From an uncultured Clostridia bacterium (GTDB lineage Bacteria > Bacillota > Clostridia > Christensenellales > UBA1242), in NCBI GenBank assembly GCA_934747775.1, contig CAKVHA010000010.1:1-54364 (forward strand): a stretch of DNA of 54,364 nucleotides. Reading direction: 5' to 3'. The notes beneath the pieces were generated by a model. That model saw nothing but the letters and a program-made list of their open reading frames with translations, made no database searches and was not told the DNA's origin. Below are positions 33,537 to 42,600 of the stretch, one piece after another (position 1 is the first letter of the stretch; each line of letters opens with the position of its first letter). The translations under genes and the position numbers were made by a program.

Positions 33537-34265
33537 ATGAGATATATAATTAAAGTGTCGTATGACGGATTAAATTATTGCGGTTGGCAGTCGCAAAATA
33601 ATAAGAAAACCATTCAAGATGTACTAGAAAAGGCGTTTTTTGATGTTACAGGCGAGAATGTTAAGCTTTTTGCGAGCGGTAGAACCGATGCGGAAGTTAG
33701 TGCTATTTGTCAGGTAGCACATTTTGATGCGGAAAATTTAAAAAAAGACGCATTGGGGCATATTAATGCTGTTTTGCCACCTGATATTAGGGTAAATAGC
33801 ATAGAAAAAGCGCCGTTTGATTTTAATGCACGTTTTGATGCAAAACAAAAAACATATAGATATAGTTTTTACACTGGAAGGGTAAGTAATCCGTACTATG
33901 ATAGGTTTGCATCACATGTAAAATATAACTTGAATTTAGGTACTATGCAAACTGCAATAAAAGCCCTAAATGGAGCGCATAACTTTAAATCTTTTTGTGC
34001 TTTGCATAGTACTGTAACGGATTACAATAGAACCATATATAATTGCAGTTTAAACTACGCAAATGGCTTGTATGTTTTTGAAATTACTGGCAATGGATTT
34101 TTGTATAATATGGTTAGAATTATTGTAGGAACGCTTATTGATATTGGACGTGGTTTTATAAAAATGCCTATGGAAGAAATTATAAGCAAGCAAGATAGAA
34201 ATTTTGCTGGCAAAACAGCAGAAGCAAAGGGGCTTGTGCTTGTAAACGTGGAATATGAAAAATAA
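33537..34265 (+). CDS. truA: tRNA pseudouridine synthase A
   Basis: TruA isomerises uridines 38-40 in the anticodon stem-loop of many tRNAs. The 242-residue length is normal. Typical regions are YDGLNYCGWQSQ near the N terminus, SGRTDAEVSAICQVAHF with the catalytic aspartate, ARFDAKQKTYRY, and GNGFLYNMVRIIVGTLIDIG at the C terminus. The catalytic motif differs slightly from GRTDAGVHA: Gly is Glu and His is Ser here; the Asp is unchanged. The gene probably has a very short or no leader, judged from the promoter position. It faces the POR gene across a short divergent region. Confidence 0.95.
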   Translation: MRYIIKVSYDGLNYCGWQSQNNKKTIQDVLEKAFFDVTGENVKLFASGRTDAEVSAICQVAHFDAENLKKDALGHINAVLPPDIRVNSIEKAPFDFNARFDAKQKTYRYSFYTGRVSNPYYDRFASHVKYNLNLGTMQTAIKALNGAHNFKSFCALHSTVTDYNRTIYNCSLNYANGLYVFEITGNGFLYNMVRIIVGTLIDIGRGFIKMPMEEIISKQDRNFAGKTAEAKGLVLVNVEYEK

Positions 34266-34288
34266 TTTGTTATTATGCTTTAATTGGT

Positions 34289-34318
34289 TTGACTAATATA
34301 GGGTTAATATTGTAATAT
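34289..34318 (+). promoter_or_regulatory. Promoter of the membrane protein/lipoprotein pair
   Basis: TTGACT (34289-34294) and TAATAT (34313-34318), spacing 18, 35 bases before the ATG at 34353. Confidence 0.5.
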
Positions 34319-34352
34319 ATAATTAGTATTATTGAAGAATGGATGTGGATTT

Positions 34353-35786
34353 ATGAAAGTTAAGGTTTTGTTGAGAATTATTATAACCATAATAGTGCTT
34401 GTTGCTCTTGGGCTTGGCACATATTTTATTTTCTTTAAACCTAAGGATAACGACGCTGTTTTTGTTAATCTTACAGATCTTGTAGATTACAAAAAACAAG
34501 AAAACGGCGAAAAGGGTTCTGGAAATATTGTTAAAAACAAACTTGATATAATCAGCGTTAACTATCATAATGAAATTTTAAAATTGGGTGACATCACATC
34601 TCCTGAAGAATCTACTTATTACAGCAGTAATGCGAATTTAAACTACCTTATGAATGACGAGCAAGGTGGATTTGAAGTTGAGTATTGTGTTAAAACTGCT
34701 GATGAAAGATACAATAATATTAAATATAGTGTGTATTCGTGCGAAAAACTTAATTCCTATGTAGATAAGGTTTTTGATTATTACTTTGCATACTCGCAAG
34801 CGTCCGAAAAGGTTACTAAAAAGGCACAAGATGAAATAATTGCTGCAATTAAAGAGTATAAGGCAAGTCATAAGGAACTAAACGAAAAACTTCAACTTGT
34901 AATTTCTCTACAAAAAAGTATTATTGCCACAAAGGGCACAACTGTTAGCAAAAGCACAACCGACAACTATGCTTTGGAACACGATAATCGTTTGCTAAAT
35001 GCTGTTGTGGCGTATAGAAACTGCATAAATAAATATTGCAACCTTACTTTAAAACTTAAAGACTATGTTGAAAAATTTGTGTTTAATGACCAAATTATAA
35101 ACGATAGCACAATTACTCAAAATAGCATTAGTTTGTATTCTATTCAAATGGCAACTGAAGTGGCGTTTGGTGGTGTTTCTAAGGTTGAAGGTGTAGAAAA
35201 TATTGTTGCAAACGCAGAAAGATATAACGCATTACACCTTGGTAGTGAAGCTAAAAACTTTTTAACAGGTTTTAACCTAAACAATGTAAAAATGGCTTCA
35301 AAAGGCAATATATTGTATAAAGCAAATGAAAATAGTTTTCAAATTTTGGTGCCACAAACAATACTTTTAAATGAAAAAGATACCACTGCGGTAAAAATTG
35401 GCGAAAAAACTTATGCTAGAATTGTGAGTGGTGATGGAACATCTTGGCAAAAAGTTGAAGCTGATGCTGAAGGAAACTATTCAATAGACCGTAATTCTAC
35501 AGAAACTTTAGACAACAGTCAACTTGAAGTTTTGTCAGAAAATGCGTTTATAAAATCAAACAAAATTAGTGGCACTAATGGCGTTGGGGACTTAAAACTT
35601 GCAAAATTTGTGGAAAATTACACATTTATTTTGAATAATGGCTACCTTACTGAGCTAAAAAAGATTTTGGCATTAACTAATGAGAACAAAACAAAATTTA
35701 TGGAAAGTGAATTGGGTTTTGGAATTGTAAATCTAAGCGTTGACAGTATTAGGTATGTTTTGGCGTGCTATGGATACGGAAGATAA
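34353..35786 (+). CDS. Single-pass membrane protein with large helical external domain
   Basis: The 477-residue protein has an N-terminal membrane segment (VLLRIIITIIVLVALGLGTY, about 5-24) and a long, mainly helical external region with few cysteines. I do not recognise a family. Residues about 56-64 (DIISVNYHNEIL) resemble the phrase TISVNYNGEL in the lipoprotein encoded next, so the two may be distant paralogues or have a shared binding element. The ATG at 34353 was chosen over an in-frame TTG at 34332 because the longer start would precede the membrane segment with no ribosome binding site. The lipoprotein gene follows after 23 bases. Confidence 0.75.
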   Translation: MKVKVLLRIIITIIVLVALGLGTYFIFFKPKDNDAVFVNLTDLVDYKKQENGEKGSGNIVKNKLDIISVNYHNEILKLGDITSPEESTYYSSNANLNYLMNDEQGGFEVEYCVKTADERYNNIKYSVYSCEKLNSYVDKVFDYYFAYSQASEKVTKKAQDEIIAAIKEYKASHKELNEKLQLVISLQKSIIATKGTTVSKSTTDNYALEHDNRLLNAVVAYRNCINKYCNLTLKLKDYVEKFVFNDQIINDSTITQNSISLYSIQMATEVAFGGVSKVEGVENIVANAERYNALHLGSEAKNFLTGFNLNNVKMASKGNILYKANENSFQILVPQTILLNEKDTTAVKIGEKTYARIVSGDGTSWQKVEADAEGNYSIDRNSTETLDNSQLEVLSENAFIKSNKISGTNGVGDLKLAKFVENYTFILNNGYLTELKKILALTNENKTKFMESELGFGIVNLSVDSIRYVLACYGYGR

Positions 35787-35809
35787 TGAGTAAACAAAAG
35801 GAGAGAATA

Positions 35810-36961
35810 ATGTTTAAAAAAGTTGTTTGTTTTTTACTTTTGCCGCTATGTATGGTTTGTGTTTTGGCGGGGTGTGGGAAAAGTAAAACCACGTCAGATA
35901 TAAATACGCTTTATGTTAAAATAAAAACCGAAAACAAGGAAAATTTGTTTTTAACAAAAAATGATGTATTGTCCAACACAATTTCGGTTAATTATAATGG
36001 CGAATTGAGTAAACTTTTAAAAGACGGCGAGCCAAATGCTTCCCTAAAATCTGTTGACGCTAATTTGTATAACAGATATTATGGTCTTAAAACTGTTCAA
36101 CACAAAGTTATAACAAATATTAGTGAATATTATGACATTTGGTCTAAAAGATTTTACGAAGGCATTGGTGTGGACGGTGCTACAGATGAAGAGTTTAAAA
36201 CCTTGTATTCTAAACTGGAAAAACTAAGTGAAGATGTTAAAACATTTGAAACAGCTCGCAAAAAAGTTGAAGCGGATATAAATGTTATGACATATTCGGG
36301 TGCAATTAGGTCTAATTTAACAGAATATTCATATCAATTCAACCAATTTATTGAAAGTTATTCGGATTTTATTAACTATTTTAGAAATTTGCAAGTTAAA
36401 GGGTTGTATGACAATAATGTTTTGCCAGAAGATAATCCGCAATTAAAAGCCATTTCGGTTAGCAGGTTGTTTGATGAGTTTTACTTAAACGCATCGGAAT
36501 TTGCGTACTACAGAATCCTAAAAGCGTACGACCGCGTTAATGAATGTGACCTTGCTAATGCTCCATTTGAAAACGAAAAGTATAGCGACTACAAAGAATT
36601 AATTGATATTGTAAACAAAACTGGCGAATATGCTCCGCTTGTTATGACTGATGCAAATTCTACTGTTGGTGAAGCTATTATTCAAAAGATTAATGCAAAC
36701 GACGAAATGTTGCAACAATTTATTTACGCTCGAAATTCATTCTGTCAAAAATTTGAAATCTATAAAAAAATATACGATAAAGTAGATTACTACACTTACA
36801 ATCAAGCATATGTTGAAAATGCTGCTAATGGGTTGGAAGAATACAAACTTGAAGTGACTGATATTGAAAGGGCAAACTTAAGCCTTTTGGAGAGTTTTGA
36901 AAAATCCGTATTTGAAGAGTATTTTAAAACATATAGTGGATTGTTAACAAAATTAAAATAA
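35810..36961 (+). CDS. Lipoprotein with helical external domain
   Basis: The 383-residue protein starts with a lipoprotein signal peptide (VVCFLLLPLCMVCVLAGC), lipobox LAGC with the acylated Cys at about residue 22. The rest is predominantly helical and highly charged, with many Tyr, Asn and Asp; no enzyme motif is seen. The segment TISVNYNGELSKLLK near residue 60 resembles the upstream membrane protein. The ATG at 35810 follows AAAGGAGAG; an in-frame upstream ATG at 35765 lies inside the previous gene. The two genes share a promoter and end at a terminator, so they likely form one envelope complex. Confidence 0.8.
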   Translation: MFKKVVCFLLLPLCMVCVLAGCGKSKTTSDINTLYVKIKTENKENLFLTKNDVLSNTISVNYNGELSKLLKDGEPNASLKSVDANLYNRYYGLKTVQHKVITNISEYYDIWSKRFYEGIGVDGATDEEFKTLYSKLEKLSEDVKTFETARKKVEADINVMTYSGAIRSNLTEYSYQFNQFIESYSDFINYFRNLQVKGLYDNNVLPEDNPQLKAISVSRLFDEFYLNASEFAYYRILKAYDRVNECDLANAPFENEKYSDYKELIDIVNKTGEYAPLVMTDANSTVGEAIIQKINANDEMLQQFIYARNSFCQKFEIYKKIYDKVDYYTYNQAYVENAANGLEEYKLEVTDIERANLSLLESFEKSVFEEYFKTYSGLLTKLK

Positions 36962-36975
36962 TGTTAAATTACAAT

Positions 36976-37011
36976 AAAAACTGCTTGTACAAAAAAACGA
37001 GCAGTTTTTTT
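36976..37011 (+). terminator. Intrinsic terminator
   Basis: AAAAACTGCTTG pairs with CGAGCAGTTTTT (one G-U), followed by T-tract. Confidence 0.88.
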
Positions 37012-37035
37012 GTTTTTTAATGTTGTGTATTAATG

Positions 37036-37064
37036 TTGATTAAAAAGTGTTTGTGTGATATAAT
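37036..37064 (+). promoter_or_regulatory. Promoter of gltX
   Basis: TTGATT (37036-37041) and TATAAT (37059-37064), spacing 17. Confidence 0.7.
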
Positions 37065-37097
37065 ATATAAAATTTTTAGAAATAAAGGACGATAAAA

Positions 37098-38759
37098 ATG
37101 GACTATAAAAAATTAGCGGATATGTTGTTTCCGGAAATTGATAAAACTCCGCAATATTATTTTGATAAATACCCTAAAAGAGATTTAAAACCTATGCAAG
37201 TTGTTTCGCGATATGCTCCAAGTCCAACGGGAATGATGCATATTGGAAACTTTTTTCAGATGTTTATAGCATACAACCTTGTTAGAGTAAGCGACGGCGT
37301 TATGTTTTTGCGTGTGGAAGACACCGATAGCAAACGTGAAAAAAAAGGCGCTATGGATGTAATTTATGATATTCTAAATCGTTTTCATATAAAGTTTAAC
37401 GAGTATCAAACCTTGGATGGAAAAGATGTAGGAAATTATGGACCATATGTTCAAAGTCAACGTATAGAAATATACAAAACCTTTGCCAAATACCTTGTTA
37501 GCATTGGAAGAGCTTTTCCTTGTTTCTGCAAAAAAACAGAAGGCATAGAAGATGTAAAAAAATTGCGTGAAGGAAAATGGGAAGAAGAGGATAAATTTGA
37601 ATATGATTCTTGTAGAAATTTGACATTGGAAGAAGTGCAAAAACATCTTGACAATGGTGATAAATTTGCTATTAGGTTAAAAACAAATAATACTGGCGAC
37701 GAACGTATTAAATTTAATGACCTTATTAAAGGTGAAATTGATGCAAAAGCAAACGCTAAAGATTTTGTGTTGTTAAAAAATGACGGCATTCCACCATACG
37801 CATTTGCACACGCTGTTGATGATACGCTTATGGGAACGACGATTGTTGTTAGGGGTGAAGAGTATATTAGTAGTACTCCGTCGCACTTGGAACTTTTTGA
37901 TGCGCTGGGCTTTAAGCACATAACATATTGCCACAACCCACTAATATGTAAAATTGATGAAGAAAGCGGCAATAGAAGAAAAATTAGTAAACGAAAAGAC
38001 CCAGAAGCGAATATGCAGTATTATTTCGAACAAGGATATCCAATTGAGTCGGTGCTAGATTATTTGCTTAATCTTATAAACTCTGGCTTTGAAGATTGGC
38101 GAAAACAAAACCCAACCGCGCCTTGGACTGATTTTAAATTTGGAATTAAAGACATTACGACAGGCAGTCCAACATTTGACATTGTAAAACTAAACGACAT
38201 TAGTAAAAATTTAATTTCGCGTATGACTGCTGAAGAAGTTTATGATAATGTTGTGAATTGGGCAAAAGAATTTGATAAAGAATTTTGCGAATACTTGCAA
38301 AACAATAAAGACTACGCTATTAGTGTGTTTAGTATTGATAGGGGCGGGGATAAGCCACGTAAGGATATTGCAAAATGGATTGAGGTAAAAGATAAACTTG
38401 ATTATATGTTTAATTTGCATAATTATGCAAAAGTAAAAGAGTATATCAGCAACAAAATTGACAAAAATACAATAAAAACAATGTTGGATAATTATGCAAA
38501 AACATTTAATAATTATACAACAAAACAAGAATGGTTTGATGATTTAAAGCAACAAGCCGAAAAATTAGGTTTTGCTGTAAACAATAAAGAATACAAGCTT
38601 AACCCAGATAATTATTTGGGAAATATGGCTGATTATTGCTTAATTATAAGGCTTATGTTAACTGGAAAAGCTGACTCGCTTGATATTTACGCTATTTCAA
38701 AAACTATTGGTGTGGCGGAAGTTGAGAGCAGGGTAAAAAGATTTTTGGAAGTGTTGTAA
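37098..38759 (+). CDS. gltX: Glutamyl-tRNA synthetase
   Basis: The enzyme attaches glutamate to tRNA-Glu, and in many Bacillota also to tRNA-Gln. The 553-residue protein has the class I motif APSPTGMMHIGN (HIGN where HIGH-type is usual, about 41-52), FLRVEDTDSKRE, and KISKRKDPEA, corresponding to KMSKR. An N-terminal extension of about 38 residues before the catalytic domain is seen in some clostridial GluRS enzymes. The C-terminal part is the anticodon-binding helical cage. AAAGGACGATAAAA precedes the ATG. It is monocistronic. No gatCAB is in the window, so dual specificity is not tested here. Confidence 0.95.
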   Translation: MDYKKLADMLFPEIDKTPQYYFDKYPKRDLKPMQVVSRYAPSPTGMMHIGNFFQMFIAYNLVRVSDGVMFLRVEDTDSKREKKGAMDVIYDILNRFHIKFNEYQTLDGKDVGNYGPYVQSQRIEIYKTFAKYLVSIGRAFPCFCKKTEGIEDVKKLREGKWEEEDKFEYDSCRNLTLEEVQKHLDNGDKFAIRLKTNNTGDERIKFNDLIKGEIDAKANAKDFVLLKNDGIPPYAFAHAVDDTLMGTTIVVRGEEYISSTPSHLELFDALGFKHITYCHNPLICKIDEESGNRRKISKRKDPEANMQYYFEQGYPIESVLDYLLNLINSGFEDWRKQNPTAPWTDFKFGIKDITTGSPTFDIVKLNDISKNLISRMTAEEVYDNVVNWAKEFDKEFCEYLQNNKDYAISVFSIDRGGDKPRKDIAKWIEVKDKLDYMFNLHNYAKVKEYISNKIDKNTIKTMLDNYAKTFNNYTTKQEWFDDLKQQAEKLGFAVNNKEYKLNPDNYLGNMADYCLIIRLMLTGKADSLDIYAISKTIGVAEVESRVKRFLEVL

Positions 38760-38928
38760 TTGGTAATGTAAACTATATTTATGCAGAATTGTATTTTCTC
38801 TGAGTAGTGTTAATTGCGAATAAGAAAACTATAAAATCTTGTGAATAAAAATGCATATAACATAATAAATATACGGCTTGGTGCATTTTGTATTTGACAT
38901 TGATTATTAAGACTTGAATGATGATTTT

Positions 38929-38964
38929 AAAAGCGGATTGAAGATTTTTCGATCCGCTTTTTTG
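38929..38964 (+). terminator. Intrinsic terminator after gltX
   Basis: AAAAGCGGAT and ATCCGCTTTT form a perfect 10-bp stem with a 13-base loop, followed by T-tract. It is 170 bases after the gltX stop, so a long 3' end or an unseen transcript is possible. Confidence 0.85.
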
Positions 38965-39028
38965 TGTGTGGTTTATGTTTGTTGTGTTGTTGATATTGGT
39001 TTGGTTTAAGAAATTTTTGTGGTTGAAT

Positions 39029-39267
39029 AAGCTGCGAATGAAATAATCCGCAAAATTGATGTATAAGCTGGACTACCCTTTGGTACTAGCAACACTTTGT
39101 GTTGACTGCGTACCACCTTCTCCTTGCAAGTGGACACGGGGTCTAAGGATTTATTATAACATATTGGTTGTACCGCTAGCTGCATAACATCTTTCCCTAA
39201 CACCCATTCTGCAAAATCTCTTTTGCGGGGACCCCGAGTAAGGTGACACAAGGTCTAAGGATTTATT
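39029..39267 (-). repeat. Two-unit degenerate repeat element with internal hairpins
   Basis: The word GGTCTAAGGATTTATT occurs at 39140-39155 and 39252-39267, 112 bases apart, and each copy is preceded by a GACAC-containing stretch with matching spacing. Each unit holds its own hairpin: in the first, GGTAC..GTACC enclosing AACAC-TTT-GTGTT; in the second, GCAAAA-TCTC-TTTTGC and GGGGACCCC. On the minus strand both units start AATAAATCCTTAGACC. It could be a dispersed repeat or a structured RNA; the open frame on the minus strand has no start signal. Function unknown. Confidence 0.5.
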
Positions 39268-39430
39268 TTGATTAAGTTATCACGTATCTTTTGAATCTTT
39301 TCCATAAATATTATTGGTTCTTAGTATTGAGTGAATTAGCGCTGTAAATTGGGTGGGGTGGTATGATGTGCTGATGTGGAGCAGGAATTTTTATAAAATA
39401 AAAATATTTTTAAAAGGTAGCTGTATTTGT

Positions 39431-39460
39431 TTGACATAAAGCGACATAATATTTTATAAT
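39431..39460 (+). promoter_or_regulatory. Promoter of the giant surface-protein gene
   Basis: TTGACA (39431-39436) and TATAAT (39455-39460), spacing 18. The predicted start gives a leader of about 205 bases. Confidence 0.75.
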
Positions 39461-39474
39461 GTGTCTAGCAAAAG

Positions 39475-39494
39475 TTATTATATATATATAATAA
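39475..39494. repeat. AT-only palindrome in the leader of the giant gene
   Basis: A perfect 20-base palindrome beginning TTATTATATA lies just after the predicted transcription start. It could be a protein-binding site or a hairpin; chance is possible in AT-rich DNA. Confidence 0.35.
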
Positions 39495-39673
39495 ATACTT
39501 GCAAAAAATTAATCATAAAAAATTTAAAAAACGGCACTAAGTTGTTGCATTAAATTTTGATTGTTTCACAAACTAATTGAAACTAAAGTTGGTTTTTGAA
39601 ACGGACAAAATTTTGCTTTAAAATTTGCAGCAAAAACAGAAAATTATGGTGTTTGTTTTAAAAGGAAGTACTT

Positions 39674-42600
39674 ATGAAATCTAGTAAAAACAAAACAGTT
39701 AAGCCAAGTTTTAAGGTTAAACATCCTTATGCTTATTTGCTTAGATCCATTATGTTGGGTCTTGTTTTGGTGCTTACATCAATTTTAGGTGTGGTTGGTA
39801 TTAATGCTTTCAGCCCTAAAAAACAGGTTGAAGCTGCCGACACAAATAGCTGGAGTAGTTCTAGTTATATGGCAAGTGGTTTTGATGGTGGTAAAGGAAC
39901 AAGTGATAACCCATTTCTAATTAGAACCGCAGGGCAACTAGCGTATATGATTAAGTTTATAGATAACACTGGTGGTAGCGTGTCATATAATGGTGTTACT
40001 GGCGGTAATGGTGGATATGGTAAGTACTTCAAACTTATGGCAGATATTGATCTTGGTGCGCATCAGTGGCCTGGTATTGGTAAACAACTTACACCAAATA
40101 CTACAAGCGAACTTACTGCAACCAAGCTAAGCAATTACACTGAAGGTACTTCTCCTTTTTATAAAACAGCTGGCACTGGTACTGGTGGCGCGTTTGCTGG
40201 TACTTTTTATGGTAATGGCTATCAAATTAAAAACCTTACAATAAAGCCATCTACAGAAACTGCGGTAGCTACTGGTAGGGGGTTGTTTAATAGTATGTAT
40301 TATGCAGCTGTTTACGACCTTGTGTTGTATGAGCCGGTTTTGGATGGTAACTTTACAACTCCAGTTGGTGCATTTGCTGGTGTTGCTATGAGATCCAATT
40401 TTTACAACTGTATGACATACACACGTTGGGGTGGTGTGAATATTGGTAGTGAAACTACAAGTAGTGAAGGTATTGGTTATAGCACTTCATATGGTAGAGT
40501 AAGAAACACAGCGGCTGCTGGTGCTAGTGGTTATGATTCTTCAAAATTGTATGTTTACAGTACAGGTGGATTTGTTGGACTAGCAGGTGGAAGCAATTTT
40601 AGAAACTGCGTAAACGAAATTCCTGTAGTTAGTGGGTACAAAACTGGTGGTTTTGCTGGTACTGTTACGGCTAAAGCGTTTTCTTCCGATTCATCAATAG
40701 ACAACTACATTGAGTATTGTTCTAATAGAGGTAGCGTGTTCTGTAGTGGATCGGGCACTACATATGCTAATATTGGTGGATTTGTTGGTTATTTCTACTC
40801 AAATACAAACTACTGGGTTGTGTTTAATTATTGCAACAACATTGCAAATGTGAGATTTAAATCTTATGAGTATATGGATGTGACTGGTGTAACATTCCCT
40901 TCTGTTGGCGGTTTTGTTGGAAAGAGTGGAGCTACTGGTACTAGTTCTTATCCTAGGTTTACTGGAAGCTATTCTACTGTGATTAATAGTTTGTCATATA
41001 AACCACTTGATGCTTCTAGATATTCTACAACCTATACTGTTTATCATGGTGGTCTTTATGGATTGATTGGACAAACTTCTTCGTCAACATTTACATATAC
41101 TGGAAATAAAAGATCTGGTTTTGCTTTTGTTGGTAATGGCGGTTATTTGTATAATGGTGCTTCCAGCGACACTACGAAAAACTATTATGCTAGTACTCTT
41201 ACTGCAGAAAGCACTAATATTACAAACAGCAACAGTTCGTATACGCTAACATCAATGGCTCAAACAAACTTTGGTAAACACTGGGATAGTACAAACAACG
41301 TTATGGTGTACAACAGTACATCAACCAAAGGACAAGCTGGAAACATTGGTAAAGGTACATATACTGGTTATGTTTTGCAGAGTTATGATTCATCTGGTTC
41401 TCGTTTGAATTACAACATTATTCCTAGTTATGTTAAAACAGCTGATTACATAACATACGCAGGAAGTATGGCTGTAAACTACAATATGATAAGTAAAATT
41501 AAGGTTGCTGGTACAAGTAGTATTAATGTGACATCATATTCATCCTATGTGGGAACAGGGTCATGGGTTTCTGATTCAACAAATCACCAATATATGTATT
41601 ATACTAGTAGGGGAATGAAAAATAGTAGTATTTCTTCGGATAATGAATACCAGACTGGTATAATATTGAAAAACAATGAAAATAGTGTCGTTAGATATAC
41701 TGTTAAAACATATGGTTATAGTGGTTTGGTGGGGTACACAACTTCTGGAACAGTAGAACCTGGAAATAATTTTTATATCCATATTTACGCAGGTCGTAGT
41801 AATTTAAACTACGAAGTAACTTTTGAAAAAGTATTGCTTGGTAGCGGAAGTTATAGTGATCCTTATCAAGTATGGAATGCTGGCGACTTTGAATTGATGT
41901 TAAGCGACACAACCAAATACAACAAAACTGGTGTGTATGTAAAACAAATGGCAGACTTTGATTTGTCGTATACATCACACACAACCACAAGTGATTTTTA
42001 TGGTCACTATATGGGTAACAACAAATTTGTTAGGTTTGTAGGATCTACATCAACAGCAATGGCAGCTATGTTTGGTCAAAACCATGGTGTAATTAGTGAC
42101 TTAGTAATTACTTCGAGTAGTTCTGCTTATGTTAAAAATGCGCTTATTGCAACACATAACTATGGAACGATAGACAATATTTACATCTCTGGTTATGGTG
42201 GTTATTTCTATACAACCGGAGCTTTTGGAGCGATAACTAGAGAGAATTACGGAAAAATTTTCAATTGCCAAAACACCGGAGCTTTCCGCTTGTGTAGAAC
42301 AGACAGTAGTGCGGTAATTAGTTTTGGTGGAATATGTAACATATTAAGGCAAATTGACCCTATGAAAAGACCAGAAGTAACTGGTTGTAGCTTTAGTGGT
42401 AATGCTTATATGCACTTTGGTAAAACAACTTCGTATGATACATCTATAACGTATGGTGCTTCATTTGACTCACAAACAACATTTGGCGGAATTGTAGGCT
42501 GTGTTTACTATTGCAGTGATTTTGATATTAGCGGCAACGATATGAGTGGGAGTTTTTCTATTCCAAAACCAGCAAGTTCGACCATAAGTGATGCTGCAAG

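Larger units (their letters stand above)
38760..39673. other. Intergenic region of 914 bases
   Basis: This stretch holds the gltX terminator (38929-38964), the repeat element (39029-39267), the promoter of the giant gene (39431-39460), an AT palindrome (39475-39494) and a 5' leader of about 205 bases. No credible protein gene was found. The minus-strand open frame at 39006-39251 has no ribosome binding site. Confidence 0.6.

Noticed and set aside
39006..39251. Minus-strand open frame of 81 codons in the repeat element
   Set aside because: It begins with TTG without a ribosome binding site, spans both repeat units, and resembles no family. I treat it as a by-product of the repeat.
39268..39673. 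Riboswitch in the leader of the giant gene
   Set aside because: No recognised conserved motif (for example of c-di-GMP, SAM or purine classes) was found, though the leader is long.
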